NCBI GenBank assembly: GCA_003539495.1
Contig: DPPB01000031.1
Location: forward strand, 1 to 64,000
Direction: 5' to 3'
DNA length: 64,000 bases
DNA from: Oscillibacter sp.
GTDB taxonomy: Bacteria > Bacillota > Clostridia > Oscillospirales > Oscillospiraceae
Under the pieces are notes generated by a model. It was not told the origin of the DNA. It did not search any database and worked only from the letters and a program-made list of their open reading frames with translations. A program made the position numbers and the translations under genes. This document shows, piece after piece, positions 1 to 7,464 of the stretch (positions within the stretch are counted from its first letter, which is position 1; the number at the start of each line of letters is the position of its first letter).

Positions 1-847
1 TGCGCATGAAATACGCATCGTTGATCTGCATGGGCAGATGATCGAAATTGCTGGCATAGACATCGCCGACCAGGATCAGAGCGATGGACTGCCGGAAAAA
101 GCCGCCGTTTACCACCAGCTCATACTTCCCCCGATTCTCCGGTGTGGGGGCGCTGTGCAGAACCACCCGGTCGAAGGTGCCGCCGTTGATGGTGACGCTG
201 CCGCCTGCTTCTCCCCGAATGGCTTGCAGCCGGCGGGAAAGATACCGCTCCTCCTTCTCGCCCCCGGGACTGGTCACCTGCGTCAGCACCTCGCCGCCGT
301 TAAAGACCGCCGTACCGGATACACCGATGGCGCACTTCAGATACTGATCATCTTTAGAGGGACACAGCATCTTGACCGTGCCGCTCTCCATCACCAGCGT
401 GCCTTTACTCACATTGATAAACTCATAGTAAAATTCCTGATTAAACTCGCCGATCAGGGCGCCGCCCCCCACGCTGTCGCGGATGGTCAGGCGGGCATCC
501 TTATCACATATATTGATCAGATACCCCTGCGCAACCTCCGAATAGTATTTCGCATACGCATTGACGGTGTGTCCGTTCAGATCCAGCACCTTGTCCATAG
601 CCATCGACATGAAGATGATGTTGTCCTGATGCAGACCGGTGTGTCCGTTCAGGGCCTTTGTTTCGATGTCCTTAACCACCTTCACCACCGAGCAATTTGT
701 CGTGTACTCCAGCGCTCTTTTTAGCTCCTCCCAGGTGGAGACCTCCACCGTGCCATCTGCTGCGTCGGCCGTCACCGGGAAGAAGGGCACTGCTGATACG
801 AGCATCATCACTGCCAGCAGAAGGCTGAGCCATTTTCTTTTTTTCAT
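1..847 (-). CDS. Secreted beta-helix-like surface protein (3' end outside window)
   Basis: The start ATG at 847 follows a good ribosome-binding site (GAAAGGAGGGGTGA) at about 853-867, and the frame stays open to base 1, so the C-terminus lies outside the window. The N-terminus is a clear signal peptide: KKRK, a hydrophobic run and an Ala-rich cleavage region near residue 30. The mature part begins with a WEELKRAL motif, followed by repeated NGG/NGH turns (LDLNGHTVNA, VTINGGTF, VVNGGFF). This is the usual look of right-handed beta-helix (pectate-lyase-like) surface proteins of Firmicutes. No catalytic residues are recognisable. It lies 31 bases downstream of the receiver-like gene at 879-1262 and probably shares its transcript. 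Adhesin or wall-associated role is inference only. Confidence 0.75.
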   Translation of the reverse strand, partial: MKKRKWLSLLLAVMMLVSAVPFFPVTADAADGTVEVSTWEELKRALEYTTNCSVVKVVKDIETKALNGHTGLHQDNIIFMSMAMDKVLDLNGHTVNAYAKYYSEVAQGYLINICDKDARLTIRDSVGGGALIGEFNQEFYYEFINVSKGTLVMESGTVKMLCPSKDDQYLKCAIGVSGTAVFNGGEVLTQVTSPGGEKEERYLSRRLQAIRGEAGGSVTINGGTFDRVVLHSAPTPENRGKYELVVNGGFFRQSIALILVGDVYASNFDHLPMQINDAYFMR

Positions 848-878
848 TGTGCTTCACCCCTCCTTTCTTATGTCGTCC

Positions 879-1262
879 TTACATCGCGTAAATCTGATCC
901 ATCAGATATTCGGCGGTCATCGAGCCGTAGAAAAACTGGTCGATGATCCCATTTTTCTTGGCATCCCGGATGTCCTTCGCCGCCTGTTTTTCGGTGTTGG
1001 AATCCACAATGAGGGCAATTTTGCAATCCGGGCACACCGTCTTTACCTCATCCCGCAGCTTCATCCTCTCGCAAAGCAGCCATGGAGTATAGGCGGTAAC
1101 CTCCATTAAAAGGACAAACGGTTTGAACACTCGGCACAATTCGATGGTATCTCGCGGGGACTCCGCACGAACCACAGTAATATCATAGTCCGAATTTTTG
1201 AAAGCAGTCGCTATAGAATCGGCAAACAGATAATTCTGCATATCGACCACAATTTTCTTCAT
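879..1262 (-). CDS. Stand-alone receiver-like protein lacking the phospho-acceptor Asp
   Basis: This 127-residue protein starts at ATG 1262, eight bases behind AAAGGAGGG; the in-frame start 30 bases upstream has no such site. Its alternating beta/alpha pattern fits a response-regulator receiver domain with no output domain. Key residues are changed: a single acidic residue (D7) in the beta1 acidic pocket, Glu54 (LLMEV) where the phosphorylated Asp should be, and no Lys after beta5 (FFYG at 111-113). Glu at that site can mimic phosphorylation in known receivers, so a constitutively active or phosphate-independent pseudo-receiver is plausible. It precedes the secreted protein gene and follows the LuxR-type regulator operon, from which a strong terminator separates it. 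Fold assignment is inference from pattern. Confidence 0.6.
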   Translation of the reverse strand: MKKIVVDMQNYLFADSIATAFKNSDYDITVVRAESPRDTIELCRVFKPFVLLMEVTAYTPWLLCERMKLRDEVKTVCPDCKIALIVDSNTEKQAAKDIRDAKKNGIIDQFFYGSMTAEYLMDQIYAM

Positions 1263-1326
1263 CGAACCATCCCTCCTTTTTTTGTGATACATCCGACGAA
1301 GCTGCTCCGTCTGACTTTCTGATCTT

Positions 1327-1373
1327 ATTGTAGCAAGGATCCGGGGTTCCGTCTGTCCCCAAAAGTGAGGACA
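1327..1373 (-). promoter_or_regulatory. Promoter with inverted repeat, upstream of pseudo-receiver gene
   Basis: On the minus strand an extended -10 (TGCTACAAT, TACAAT at 1327-1332) lies about 65 bases from the start codon; the -35 is poor. Just upstream, TGTCC (minus reading) at 1369-1373 and GGACA at 1354-1358 form an inverted repeat with a 10-base spacer. A weak -35 with an adjacent dyad is typical of an activator-dependent promoter; the neighbouring LuxR-type regulator is the obvious candidate, but that is inference. Confidence 0.4.
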
Positions 1374-1422
1374 AATGGCGTTTAAAATGTAAACAAATTA
1401 TGAACAAGCGTCTATTTTTCGT

Positions 1423-1462
1423 AAAAAAAATACCCAGCTTTCCGAAAGCTGGGTATTTTTTC
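1423..1462 (-). terminator. Rho-independent terminator of the sensory operon
   Basis: A perfect 11-bp stem (1431-1441 with 1445-1455, loop CCG) is followed on the minus strand by eight T residues. It lies 50 bases beyond the stop codon of the LuxR-type regulator. The other side is T-rich too, so it may also work in the plus direction. Confidence 0.85.
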
Positions 1463-1507
1463 GTGTCAGTAAGGTTTTTTCAGCACGACGCTTTGTTCAA
1501 TTTGCTC

Positions 1508-2164
1508 CTACCTGGTTTCTTCCTGCTCCTCGATCCAGCATCCGGGCACGACCATCCGCTTGCCCACGGCTGCGATCATCAGTCGATTGCGGTTTGTGTA
1601 GCCGGTTTTTTCCAGCATACGGTTAATATAGGTCCGCACCGAGGACTCACCTACCTTCAGCTTTTCGGCGATCTCGGCATTGGTTTTTCCCTCGCAGAGC
1701 AGGCGCAGGGTCTCTATCTCACGGTCGGACAGGTCGCAGGAGAGCGTATTGCCGAGCCGGACACTGGGTACGCTGTCCGGCCAGAAGTGCTTCCCGGCAA
1801 GAGTTCCCTCGATTACGCCCACAAGATCGCCGGAGGGGGAATCCTTATACCAAAAGCTGTCGGCGCCGATCTTTCTGGCCCGATCAAGAAATCGTCCCTC
1901 CAGCATAGATGTCACCATAACGATCTTTATCTGTGGGTAAATCTTCTTAATGGATTCGGCTGCCACGAGTCCATCCGAGTCGCTTTCGGTGCATATGTCC
2001 ATGAGGATCAGATCAACAGCTCCCTCACCGCAGCGCTGGAGCGCCGCATCGGCCCGGAACAGTGTGCCCGCCACCTGGCAATCCGTACACTTATCTACGC
2101 AGGCGCACAGATAATTTCTCGCCAATGCCTGATCCTCAACGATCAGTATTTTTCTCATAGCCAT
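1508..2164 (-). CDS. LuxR/NarL-family response regulator
   Basis: This 218-residue response regulator has an N-terminal receiver domain with the expected acidic pair (E10, D11), phospho-acceptor D56 (LILMD), T85 and K107. A C-terminal LuxR-type helix-turn-helix covers about residues 150-212 (LSDREIETLRLLCEGKTNAE). All receiver residues are intact, unlike the neighbour at 879-1262. Its start overlaps the end of the histidine-kinase gene by 10 bases, so the two are translationally coupled and should form a phosphorelay. Likely targets are the downstream receiver-like and secreted-protein genes. The start at 2164 is chosen over 2158 because of a GGGGGTGA site 10 bases upstream. Confidence 0.92.
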   Translation of the reverse strand: MAMRKILIVEDQALARNYLCACVDKCTDCQVAGTLFRADAALQRCGEGAVDLILMDICTESDSDGLVAAESIKKIYPQIKIVMVTSMLEGRFLDRARKIGADSFWYKDSPSGDLVGVIEGTLAGKHFWPDSVPSVRLGNTLSCDLSDREIETLRLLCEGKTNAEIAEKLKVGESSVRTYINRMLEKTGYTNRNRLMIAAVGKRMVVPGCWIEEQEETR

Positions 2165-3138
2165 AGGTTATTCACCCCCGAATTTTCGAATTTTGGTATC
2201 TCGATCGCAAGAGAAAACCTCGGCACGCTCTGCACTGTCATCTTGCCGCCCGAATTCTCGACCCGCAGGCGCAGGTTGGTAAGCCCGCCGCCCTCCGTGA
2301 TCTCCCTCTCCGGCGGCTTGCCGTTATTGCGAATCACCACCGTATAGCTGCCCTCGTTTTCCCAAATGTTTGCAGAAATCTCCGTGGCCTTGGCATACTG
2401 AATGGCATTGTTCAGGCAAACCTGCATGGCTGTGTACAGCAGCTCCGCCTCACCATTCGTCGGCTCCTGCCCTCTTATACGCACAGTCACGCCGCTGGCT
2501 CTTGCGCTGTCCAGCAGCTTTTTCTTGGCCGGCAGGCGGATCGCACCCCGGAAGGCAATGACCTTCTCCCATTCACGGCACACAACGCCCGCATCCATGT
2601 CGTCAAATTCCCCTGTTATGTACTGCTTTGTCAGTGTAATGCAGGCGGCAAGACTGTCGTGCATGGCGGATTTCGCAGCCAGCAGCTCCTTTTCCCGGGC
2701 TAAAGCCCCCACATTTTCGGAAAGCTGCTTCAGCTTTTCTGCATCCTCCTGCAGCTTCCTGCTGTCCACGGCAAGCTGCACCAAGGCGCGCTGCAGGTCG
2801 GTAACATCGGCAGCGGTGAGCTGTATATAGCTCTCTCCGTACCGATCGGTGACCTCTGTTTTTTCAAATCTCCACACGGTCTTATCCGGAAACCGGTAGG
2901 TATTATCTACATCCGGGATCCGCACAATGCCCCCCGCAGGGGCAGCCAGCGCCTCCTCCACCTCGCCCAGATGCTGCATATCGCTGTCAAGCAGGTATCG
3001 GCTCAGCTGATACATCTTCCGGTTGCAGAGGACGATACTGCCCGTGCGGTCAAAAAAACACACGCCCGTGGGAAGCCGGTCAAAGCTCTCCTTAATGGCA
3101 TTAAAGCCCAGTTGCTTTATTCTATGCACCGCTTCCAC
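2155..3138 (-). CDS. PAS-containing sensor histidine kinase (NarX/LiaS-like)
   Basis: This 327-residue soluble histidine kinase carries a PAS-like sensor domain at about residues 15-115 (LPTGVCFFDRTG), a coiled coil at 118-155, a dimerisation segment with the probable phospho-acceptor His160 (AMHDSLAA), and an ATPase domain with an N-box (LNNAIQ, N243/N244) and G-box (TEGGGLTNLR, 281-290). The layout is that of the kinase subfamily that partners LuxR-type regulators. There is no transmembrane segment; the signal probably arrives from the membrane protein encoded just upstream, whose 3' end overlaps this gene by 17 bases. Unlike that protein it has the full catalytic core. Confidence 0.88.
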   Translation of the reverse strand: MEAVHRIKQLGFNAIKESFDRLPTGVCFFDRTGSIVLCNRKMYQLSRYLLDSDMQHLGEVEEALAAPAGGIVRIPDVDNTYRFPDKTVWRFEKTEVTDRYGESYIQLTAADVTDLQRALVQLAVDSRKLQEDAEKLKQLSENVGALAREKELLAAKSAMHDSLAACITLTKQYITGEFDDMDAGVVCREWEKVIAFRGAIRLPAKKKLLDSARASGVTVRIRGQEPTNGEAELLYTAMQVCLNNAIQYAKATEISANIWENEGSYTVVIRNNGKPPEREITEGGGLTNLRLRVENSGGKMTVQSVPRFSLAIEIPKFENSGVNNLWL

Positions 3139-4747
3139 CTCCTATCCGTGTGCGGACAAGCCATAAGCCATCCTCCTGCCGAACCGTTATATCCGGAGAA
3201 GCAAGAAAGGATAAATCGGCCGCACTCTCCACTGACAGATTCATCTCGCTGTCAGACACGGAAATAAACAGGGAATACAGCCCGTCTATCGTCACCTCTG
3301 CCACGGTCTTCAAAAGGTCAAACAGCCGCGCCACCTCTGCCGAGTGCATGGGCCTGGTCGTATGGTAGACCACACTGCATTCCGTGCCGCAAACGGTCAT
3401 CACCCGCACCGCCTCGTCTATGGTCAGCCGAAGCTCCTGCTGCGGCAGAAGCTCATATTCCTGCCCGAGAAAGAACAGATTCGCACTGCGCTTAATGTAG
3501 GTGCCGAGCAGCAGGATCCTTTTCAGTGCGCCTTGTATCTCCTCAGGCTCGGCGCCCCGGCACTGCTGCAGCAGCTGTCCGGCCCTGGTTATCTGCTCCC
3601 CGTACCTTGTCTCCACCGCATCGTAAATGCGGTTTTTTTCCGTCAGCTCATACAGCTTTTTCTGTATGATATAGGCCTCCTGCAATTTCTCCTTATTGCT
3701 GTTAATTTTGGCCTTGTTCTCACTCAGCTTTGCGCGCAGCTCAATCATCGGCCGTACATTATCCTGCCACACGGCATAGCCGCCGCTGATGGGCGCCGAA
3801 GAAATGCGCACCCCATTGGGCCGGAGAAGCTGAACGCCCTCCCGCGGGCAAACCATATCCTCCCCTGCGGCCCGGGAGCGGAGAACAATATTTCCGTTGC
3901 GATCTGCAACACACGCCGCCAGCGTGGTTGCCTCGAACAGCTCCACATAGCCCGTATTAGACTGTATCATCCGGCAGTGTATACAGCTTTCATAAATCGC
4001 CGCATATAAAAGGCAGAATGTCACATTCATATCCCCGAGCCACCGGCGTATAGCCGGCAGACCCGACAGATACAAAAGCCCGTACAAAACCGTTATGCAG
4101 GCGATCACAAACGGCATTATCCTCTTTTTGCTGCCGCTGGGGACGCGGCTTTTCTTCAAAAGGAGAACAAGGGAAAAAACCATGCACGCAACCATCCAGC
4201 CCATGCTGCAGAAGTAAAAAATACCGTGGGAATAGTCATAGTTGTCCGGCACGCCCGGCACACCGCTGCTGAATGCAAACACCTGCTGGTGCAAATCGTT
4301 GGTAATCACCAGCAAAAACAGTATGCCCGGAATAGCGGTCAAAAAGCCGGCCTTTTCGGTCAGACGGTATTCCTCCGATTTTCCCAGAGACAGCGCAATA
4401 TACACCCCCAGCAGCGGTATAAACAGCATGGGCAAATAGTAGAGATACCAAAGGTACCGCGCCACTGTCAGGTCGGTGACAAACTCATATTTCACCGTGC
4501 GCAAAATAAGCCACACCAGCATCAGCGCCGCCGTCAGGCGCAGGCAGTGCAGTGCCTGCGTCTGTATAATGCGCCGGTCAATGGAATAGCCCCACAGGGA
4601 AAACAGCAGCAAATACAGTGCCGCGCGGATATAGCTCATCCAAACGCCGCCGATGTCGAGCATAGCCAGTATCCGGCAGGAATAGGCCGCCGCAATGATT
4701 GTAAAAACCAGGATCATGGGGAACAGCTGTTTCGTATTCCGTTTCAT
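3122..4747 (-). CDS. 7TM sensor protein with PAS-like domain and coiled coil, no kinase core
   Basis: The 541-residue protein begins with seven or more hydrophobic segments in about residues 1-260, resembling the N-terminal 7TM region found on some clostridial histidine kinases. A PAS-like segment follows (about 262-330, ACVADRNGNIV), then a coiled coil (about 330-385) and a C-terminal domain resembling a degenerate kinase dimerisation/ATPase region. No N-box or glycine-rich ATP lid is visible, so catalysis is unlikely. With the PAS kinase and LuxR regulator encoded in overlapping frames it forms a three-component sensory operon. The ribosome-binding site is weak (GAGAGA). The ligand is unknown. 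Confidence 0.8.
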   Translation of the reverse strand: MKRNTKQLFPMILVFTIIAAAYSCRILAMLDIGGVWMSYIRAALYLLLFSLWGYSIDRRIIQTQALHCLRLTAALMLVWLILRTVKYEFVTDLTVARYLWYLYYLPMLFIPLLGVYIALSLGKSEEYRLTEKAGFLTAIPGILFLLVITNDLHQQVFAFSSGVPGVPDNYDYSHGIFYFCSMGWMVACMVFSLVLLLKKSRVPSGSKKRIMPFVIACITVLYGLLYLSGLPAIRRWLGDMNVTFCLLYAAIYESCIHCRMIQSNTGYVELFEATTLAACVADRNGNIVLRSRAAGEDMVCPREGVQLLRPNGVRISSAPISGGYAVWQDNVRPMIELRAKLSENKAKINSNKEKLQEAYIIQKKLYELTEKNRIYDAVETRYGEQITRAGQLLQQCRGAEPEEIQGALKRILLLGTYIKRSANLFFLGQEYELLPQQELRLTIDEAVRVMTVCGTECSVVYHTTRPMHSAEVARLFDLLKTVAEVTIDGLYSLFISVSDSEMNLSVESAADLSFLASPDITVRQEDGLWLVRTRIGGGSGA

Positions 4748-4905
4748 AGGGGAAATCTCTCGCTTTCTCTCGCAGGCACGGAATGTCCCTTGGCGATTTT
4801 ATTTGTTTCTCGGCAGAGCAGCTCCGAGTGTACATTTGCCAAAAATATTCAGTTTACTATTTCGTCAGACCCTCTTACGCGCTGTCAGCTTCGAATTCCA
4901 TCGTT

Positions 4906-5202
4906 TTAATTGGCGTACAGCTTAGAGAAGGGTCCTATCCACATAATAGGATCCCACCGCTCCTGCTGCATCATGTCACCATTATAGCCGGAAGCAAAAT
5001 AGTCGTCAAGACAGAAAGAACAGTTCCTTCGGTTTGCAGCCTGATATTCTGAGTTGATTTTGCGGGTTCTGCGGAATAATTCCCGCTGCAGATAATCTCG
5101 GTTTTCTACAAAGGGTTTCCTCCAATACCCTGATGCATAGAAATGCTCAGCGCCGGCGCATGGATCTCTTGACCCGTGTACTGATAATCGGCTGCCCTGC
5201 AT
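4906..5202 (-). CDS. Doubtful hypothetical ORF in AT-rich region
   Basis: A 98-codon frame whose C-terminal half (about residues 33-98) has protein-like composition, with many aromatic and charged residues and two Cys (RNCSFCLDDYF). No ribosome-binding site precedes the ATG and the first 30 residues look non-coding. It could be the 3' remnant of a longer gene. I do not recognise a family. Confidence 0.2.
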   Translation of the reverse strand: MQGSRLSVHGSRDPCAGAEHFYASGYWRKPFVENRDYLQRELFRRTRKINSEYQAANRRNCSFCLDDYFASGYNGDMMQQERWDPIMWIGPFSKLYAN

Positions 5203-5230
5203 GTGCCGGCGATATTATTGCACTATATAC

Positions 5231-5266
5231 AAAAAGACCGATAGGCGGTTTTATCCCATCGGTCTT
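5231..5266 (-). terminator. Rho-independent terminator
   Basis: A 9-bp stem (5234-5242 with 5258-5266) is followed on the minus strand by five T residues. It would end transcripts coming from spoIVB or from the small ORF at 5251-5478, whose stop codon lies inside the hairpin. Confidence 0.6.
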
Positions 5267-5478
5267 AGTGCGGCAATGGCCAAACGGCGATTTAAATTGA
5301 ATATGACTCCTTTCCGCTTGTGTTCGCCGTTTGTTGCTGAAAAGCTCTTGATCAGGGATCTTACAGCATTTTTATCCGTCACACTTGCGCAGAATGTGGT
5401 CCTATTTTCGCGGTCAATGAAAATATGGACAAGCACCGGAAACCCGCCTGAAAGCAAGCTTTTCCTGTGTTGTCCCAA
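5251..5478 (-). CDS. Doubtful small hypothetical ORF
   Basis: A 75-codon frame from a TTG codon, immediately downstream of the truncated spoIVB and ending inside the terminator hairpin. Its composition (VHIFIDRENRTTFCASVTDK) is protein-like but matches no family I recognise. A TATAAT lies two bases before the TTG, which does not help translation. It could be a real small gene or residual sequence. Confidence 0.2.
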   Translation of the reverse strand: MGQHRKSLLSGGFPVLVHIFIDRENRTTFCASVTDKNAVRSLIKSFSATNGEHKRKGVIFNLNRRLAIAALRPMG

Positions 5479-5489
5479 TTATAACACAC

Positions 5490-6398
5490 TCACATGCCCT
5501 GGACGATGCCGCCGGTGGTCTGCAGCAGCTCCGGATCGGTAATGCGCAAGAGCAGATTGCGGGTGGTATCCTCATCGTGATAGACCTTGACGATCTGCAC
5601 CTCGTACTCCCGAATCTCTTCTCCGCTGATGGTAGTGCGGATCACAGCCCGGCCGGGGGTCACCTCCTCCGCTGCGGCTATAGGCACAGCCTGGCTCTGA
5701 ACAGGAAAGCTGCTGTCGGACACGGTGCCGAATATGCCGCCGTCACTGTTCACTGTCACCGTGCCAACATCCCGCTGCACAGAAAAATCGCCCTTGAGCT
5801 CGCCGGGCTCGCCCTTCTCTCCCTTTTTTACCGCTTTTACGGTGGTCTCCATAATGGAGCCGGAGCCAAGACTCATGAGCTGAGCGGTGTCTATATCGGT
5901 GATGCCATGGCCCAGAGCGCCAAAGCTGCCGCTCTCAGGGTCATAATAGGTCATGGTGCCGATGCCGGCCATGCTGTCGCGAATCCACGCGCCCAGACGC
6001 ACACTGCCGTCATCGCCGCAGGCGGGCGTGATCTCCACGGTTTTATTCTCCCGCCCCCGCTGAAGCTCTATCTGTGCCGGCTGCGTACCGTTTTGCCGCA
6101 GAAGCTCCTGCAGATGCTCCGTGGATGCGATTTTTTTGCCGTTGAAGGTCAGGAGCAGATCACCCTCCCGGATGCCGCATTTTTGGGCAGGGCTTTTCCC
6201 GCCCACGCCCTCCAGGGCGGACACATCCACCACCAGCACGCCGTTGGCAAAGAGCTTGATGCCCACCGCCTGGCCCAAGGGGATCACGGTTTTCTCCTGG
6301 GCGTATGCGCACTGCACACAGGCTGTAAGCGCCAGCACAGCCGCCGCGCACAGTGCTGCCATACGCCGCCAAAGGGACTTGCTTTTGGTTTCATACAT
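5490..6398 (-). CDS. spoIVB: SpoIVB-family peptidase, truncated at the catalytic serine
   Basis: The start ATG at 6398 has GAGGGG seven bases upstream; an earlier in-frame start at 6482 has none. The 302-residue product has an N-terminal signal-anchor (about residues 10-33), a PDZ domain (about 40-125) and the S55 peptidase domain with catalytic His164 (GALGHGITD) and Asp288 (RITDPELL). SpoIVB is secreted into the forespore intermembrane space and starts the pro-sigma-K pathway. In the B. subtilis enzyme the catalytic Ser lies 15 residues after the Asp, in GMSGSP. Here the frame reads GGIVQGM and then TGA, exactly at the serine position (residue 303), and no SGSP-like sequence follows in any frame. 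As encoded it should be inactive. It may be decayed, or interrupted by inserted DNA. Confidence 0.85.
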   Translation of the reverse strand: MYETKSKSLWRRMAALCAAAVLALTACVQCAYAQEKTVIPLGQAVGIKLFANGVLVVDVSALEGVGGKSPAQKCGIREGDLLLTFNGKKIASTEHLQELLRQNGTQPAQIELQRGRENKTVEITPACGDDGSVRLGAWIRDSMAGIGTMTYYDPESGSFGALGHGITDIDTAQLMSLGSGSIMETTVKAVKKGEKGEPGELKGDFSVQRDVGTVTVNSDGGIFGTVSDSSFPVQSQAVPIAAAEEVTPGRAVIRTTISGEEIREYEVQIVKVYHDEDTTRNLLLRITDPELLQTTGGIVQGM

Positions 6399-6607
6399 GC
6401 AGCCACCCCTCGCTTTTTCATTTTTCTTGTCGCCGACGACATGCTTTACTTTGTGCCGAGTAAATAAAAAAATAAGCGGCAATTATAGGAGAATGTGACG
6501 CATTTTTCTGTGATCCCGTATGATAACTATTATGTAAAATAGTCGTATAAATTTGGATATTTTTCAAAAATTTGAACCGTCCTCCCCCCTCTGGCCTCAC
6601 AGGGTTA

Positions 6608-6636
6608 TTGCTTTTCGGAGAAGGACACAGTATAAT
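6608..6636 (+). promoter_or_regulatory. proBA promoter
   Basis: TTGCTT at 6608-6613 and TATAAT at 6631-6636 are separated by 17 bases and lie about 40 bases before the proB start codon. This is a clear sigma-A-type promoter. Confidence 0.8.
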
Positions 6637-6677
6637 ATATTGCATCTATTCACCCAATGGGAAAGAGGTTTCACGCC

Positions 6678-7460
6678 ATGAGAATTACCGTAAAAGTAGG
6701 TACATCCACCCTGACCCACGCCACGGGTCGGCTGAACATCCAGCGCATTGAGAAGCTGTGCAAGGTGCTCAGCGATCTGAAAAATGCAGGCCATGAGATC
6801 ATCCTCGTCTCCTCCGGCGCCATCGGCATGGGCGTTGGCAAGCTGAACCTGCCCGGCCGGCCGGCAGATATGCCCGGCAAGCAGGCTGCCGCTGCCGTAG
6901 GCCAGTGTGAGCTGATCTACACCTACGACAAGCTCTTCGGCGAGTATAACCACACCGTGGCACAGCTCCTGCTTACCGGCGAGGACATCAAAAACGGCCA
7001 GCGCAGCCAAAACGTGCGCAACACTCTCACCCGCTTGCTGGAGCTGGGCGCCCTGCCGGTCATCAACGAAAATGACGCCGTAGCCACGGACGAAATCGGC
7101 GTGGAGAACACCATCGGCGAAAATGACACTCTCTCGGCTATAGTGGCCGCCGCCATCGGCGCGGACCTGCTGGTGCTGCTGTCAGACATTGACGGCCTTT
7201 ATGATAGCGACCCCCACCAAAACCCAGGCGCCCGCATCATCCCCACTGTGAAAAATGTGGACGATCACATTTACGCCCTGGCTGGCGGCACCGGCTCCGC
7301 CCTGGGCTCAGGCGGCATGGTTACTAAGCTCAATGCCGCTGTCATCGCCACCGAGGCGGGCTGCGAAATGGTCATTTCTAACGGCAGCAAGCCTGAGTTG
7401 CTCTACGACATTGCTCAGGGAAAGCCCGTGGGCACAAGATTTTTGAGAAAGGAAGCCTAA
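6678..7460 (+). CDS. proB: Glutamate 5-kinase
   Basis: This 260-residue kinase catalyses the first step of proline biosynthesis, ATP-dependent phosphorylation of L-glutamate. The amino-acid kinase fold shows KVGTSTLT near the N-terminus, [15 protein letters not shown] and the late [11 protein letters not shown] segment ([14 protein letters not shown]). The C-terminal PUA domain of the longer E. coli enzyme is absent, as in several Firmicute ProB/ProJ proteins. Start 6678 is chosen because the upstream in-frame ATG at 6657 lies inside the GGGAAAGAGG ribosome-binding site. It is followed after four bases by proA, forming a standard two-gene operon. Confidence 0.96.
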   Translation: MRITVKVGTSTLTHATGRLNIQRIEKLCKVLSDLKNAGHEIILVSSGAIGMGVGKLNLPGRPADMPGKQAAAAVGQCELIYTYDKLFGEYNHTVAQLLLTGEDIKNGQRSQNVRNTLTRLLELGALPVINENDAVATDEIGVENTIGENDTLSAIVAAAIGADLLVLLSDIDGLYDSDPHQNPGARIIPTVKNVDDHIYALAGGTGSALGSGGMVTKLNAAVIATEAGCEMVISNGSKPELLYDIAQGKPVGTRFLRKEA

Positions 7461-7464
7461 CGCC

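Larger units (their letters stand above)
4748..5489. other. AT-richer 742-bp region without a convincing gene
   Basis: This stretch between the sensory operon and the truncated spoIVB is visibly AT-richer than its flanks. It holds two minus-strand reading frames without recognisable homology (4906-5202 and 5251-5478) and one good minus-strand terminator (5231-5266). It may be relic DNA left by an insertion or deletion that also removed the 3' end of spoIVB, but no integrase, transposase or clear att repeat is visible. Confidence 0.5.

Noticed and set aside
5201..5542. 113-codon plus-strand open frame near spoIVB
   Set aside because: Runs through a terminator hairpin and antisense into spoIVB; no ribosome-binding site.
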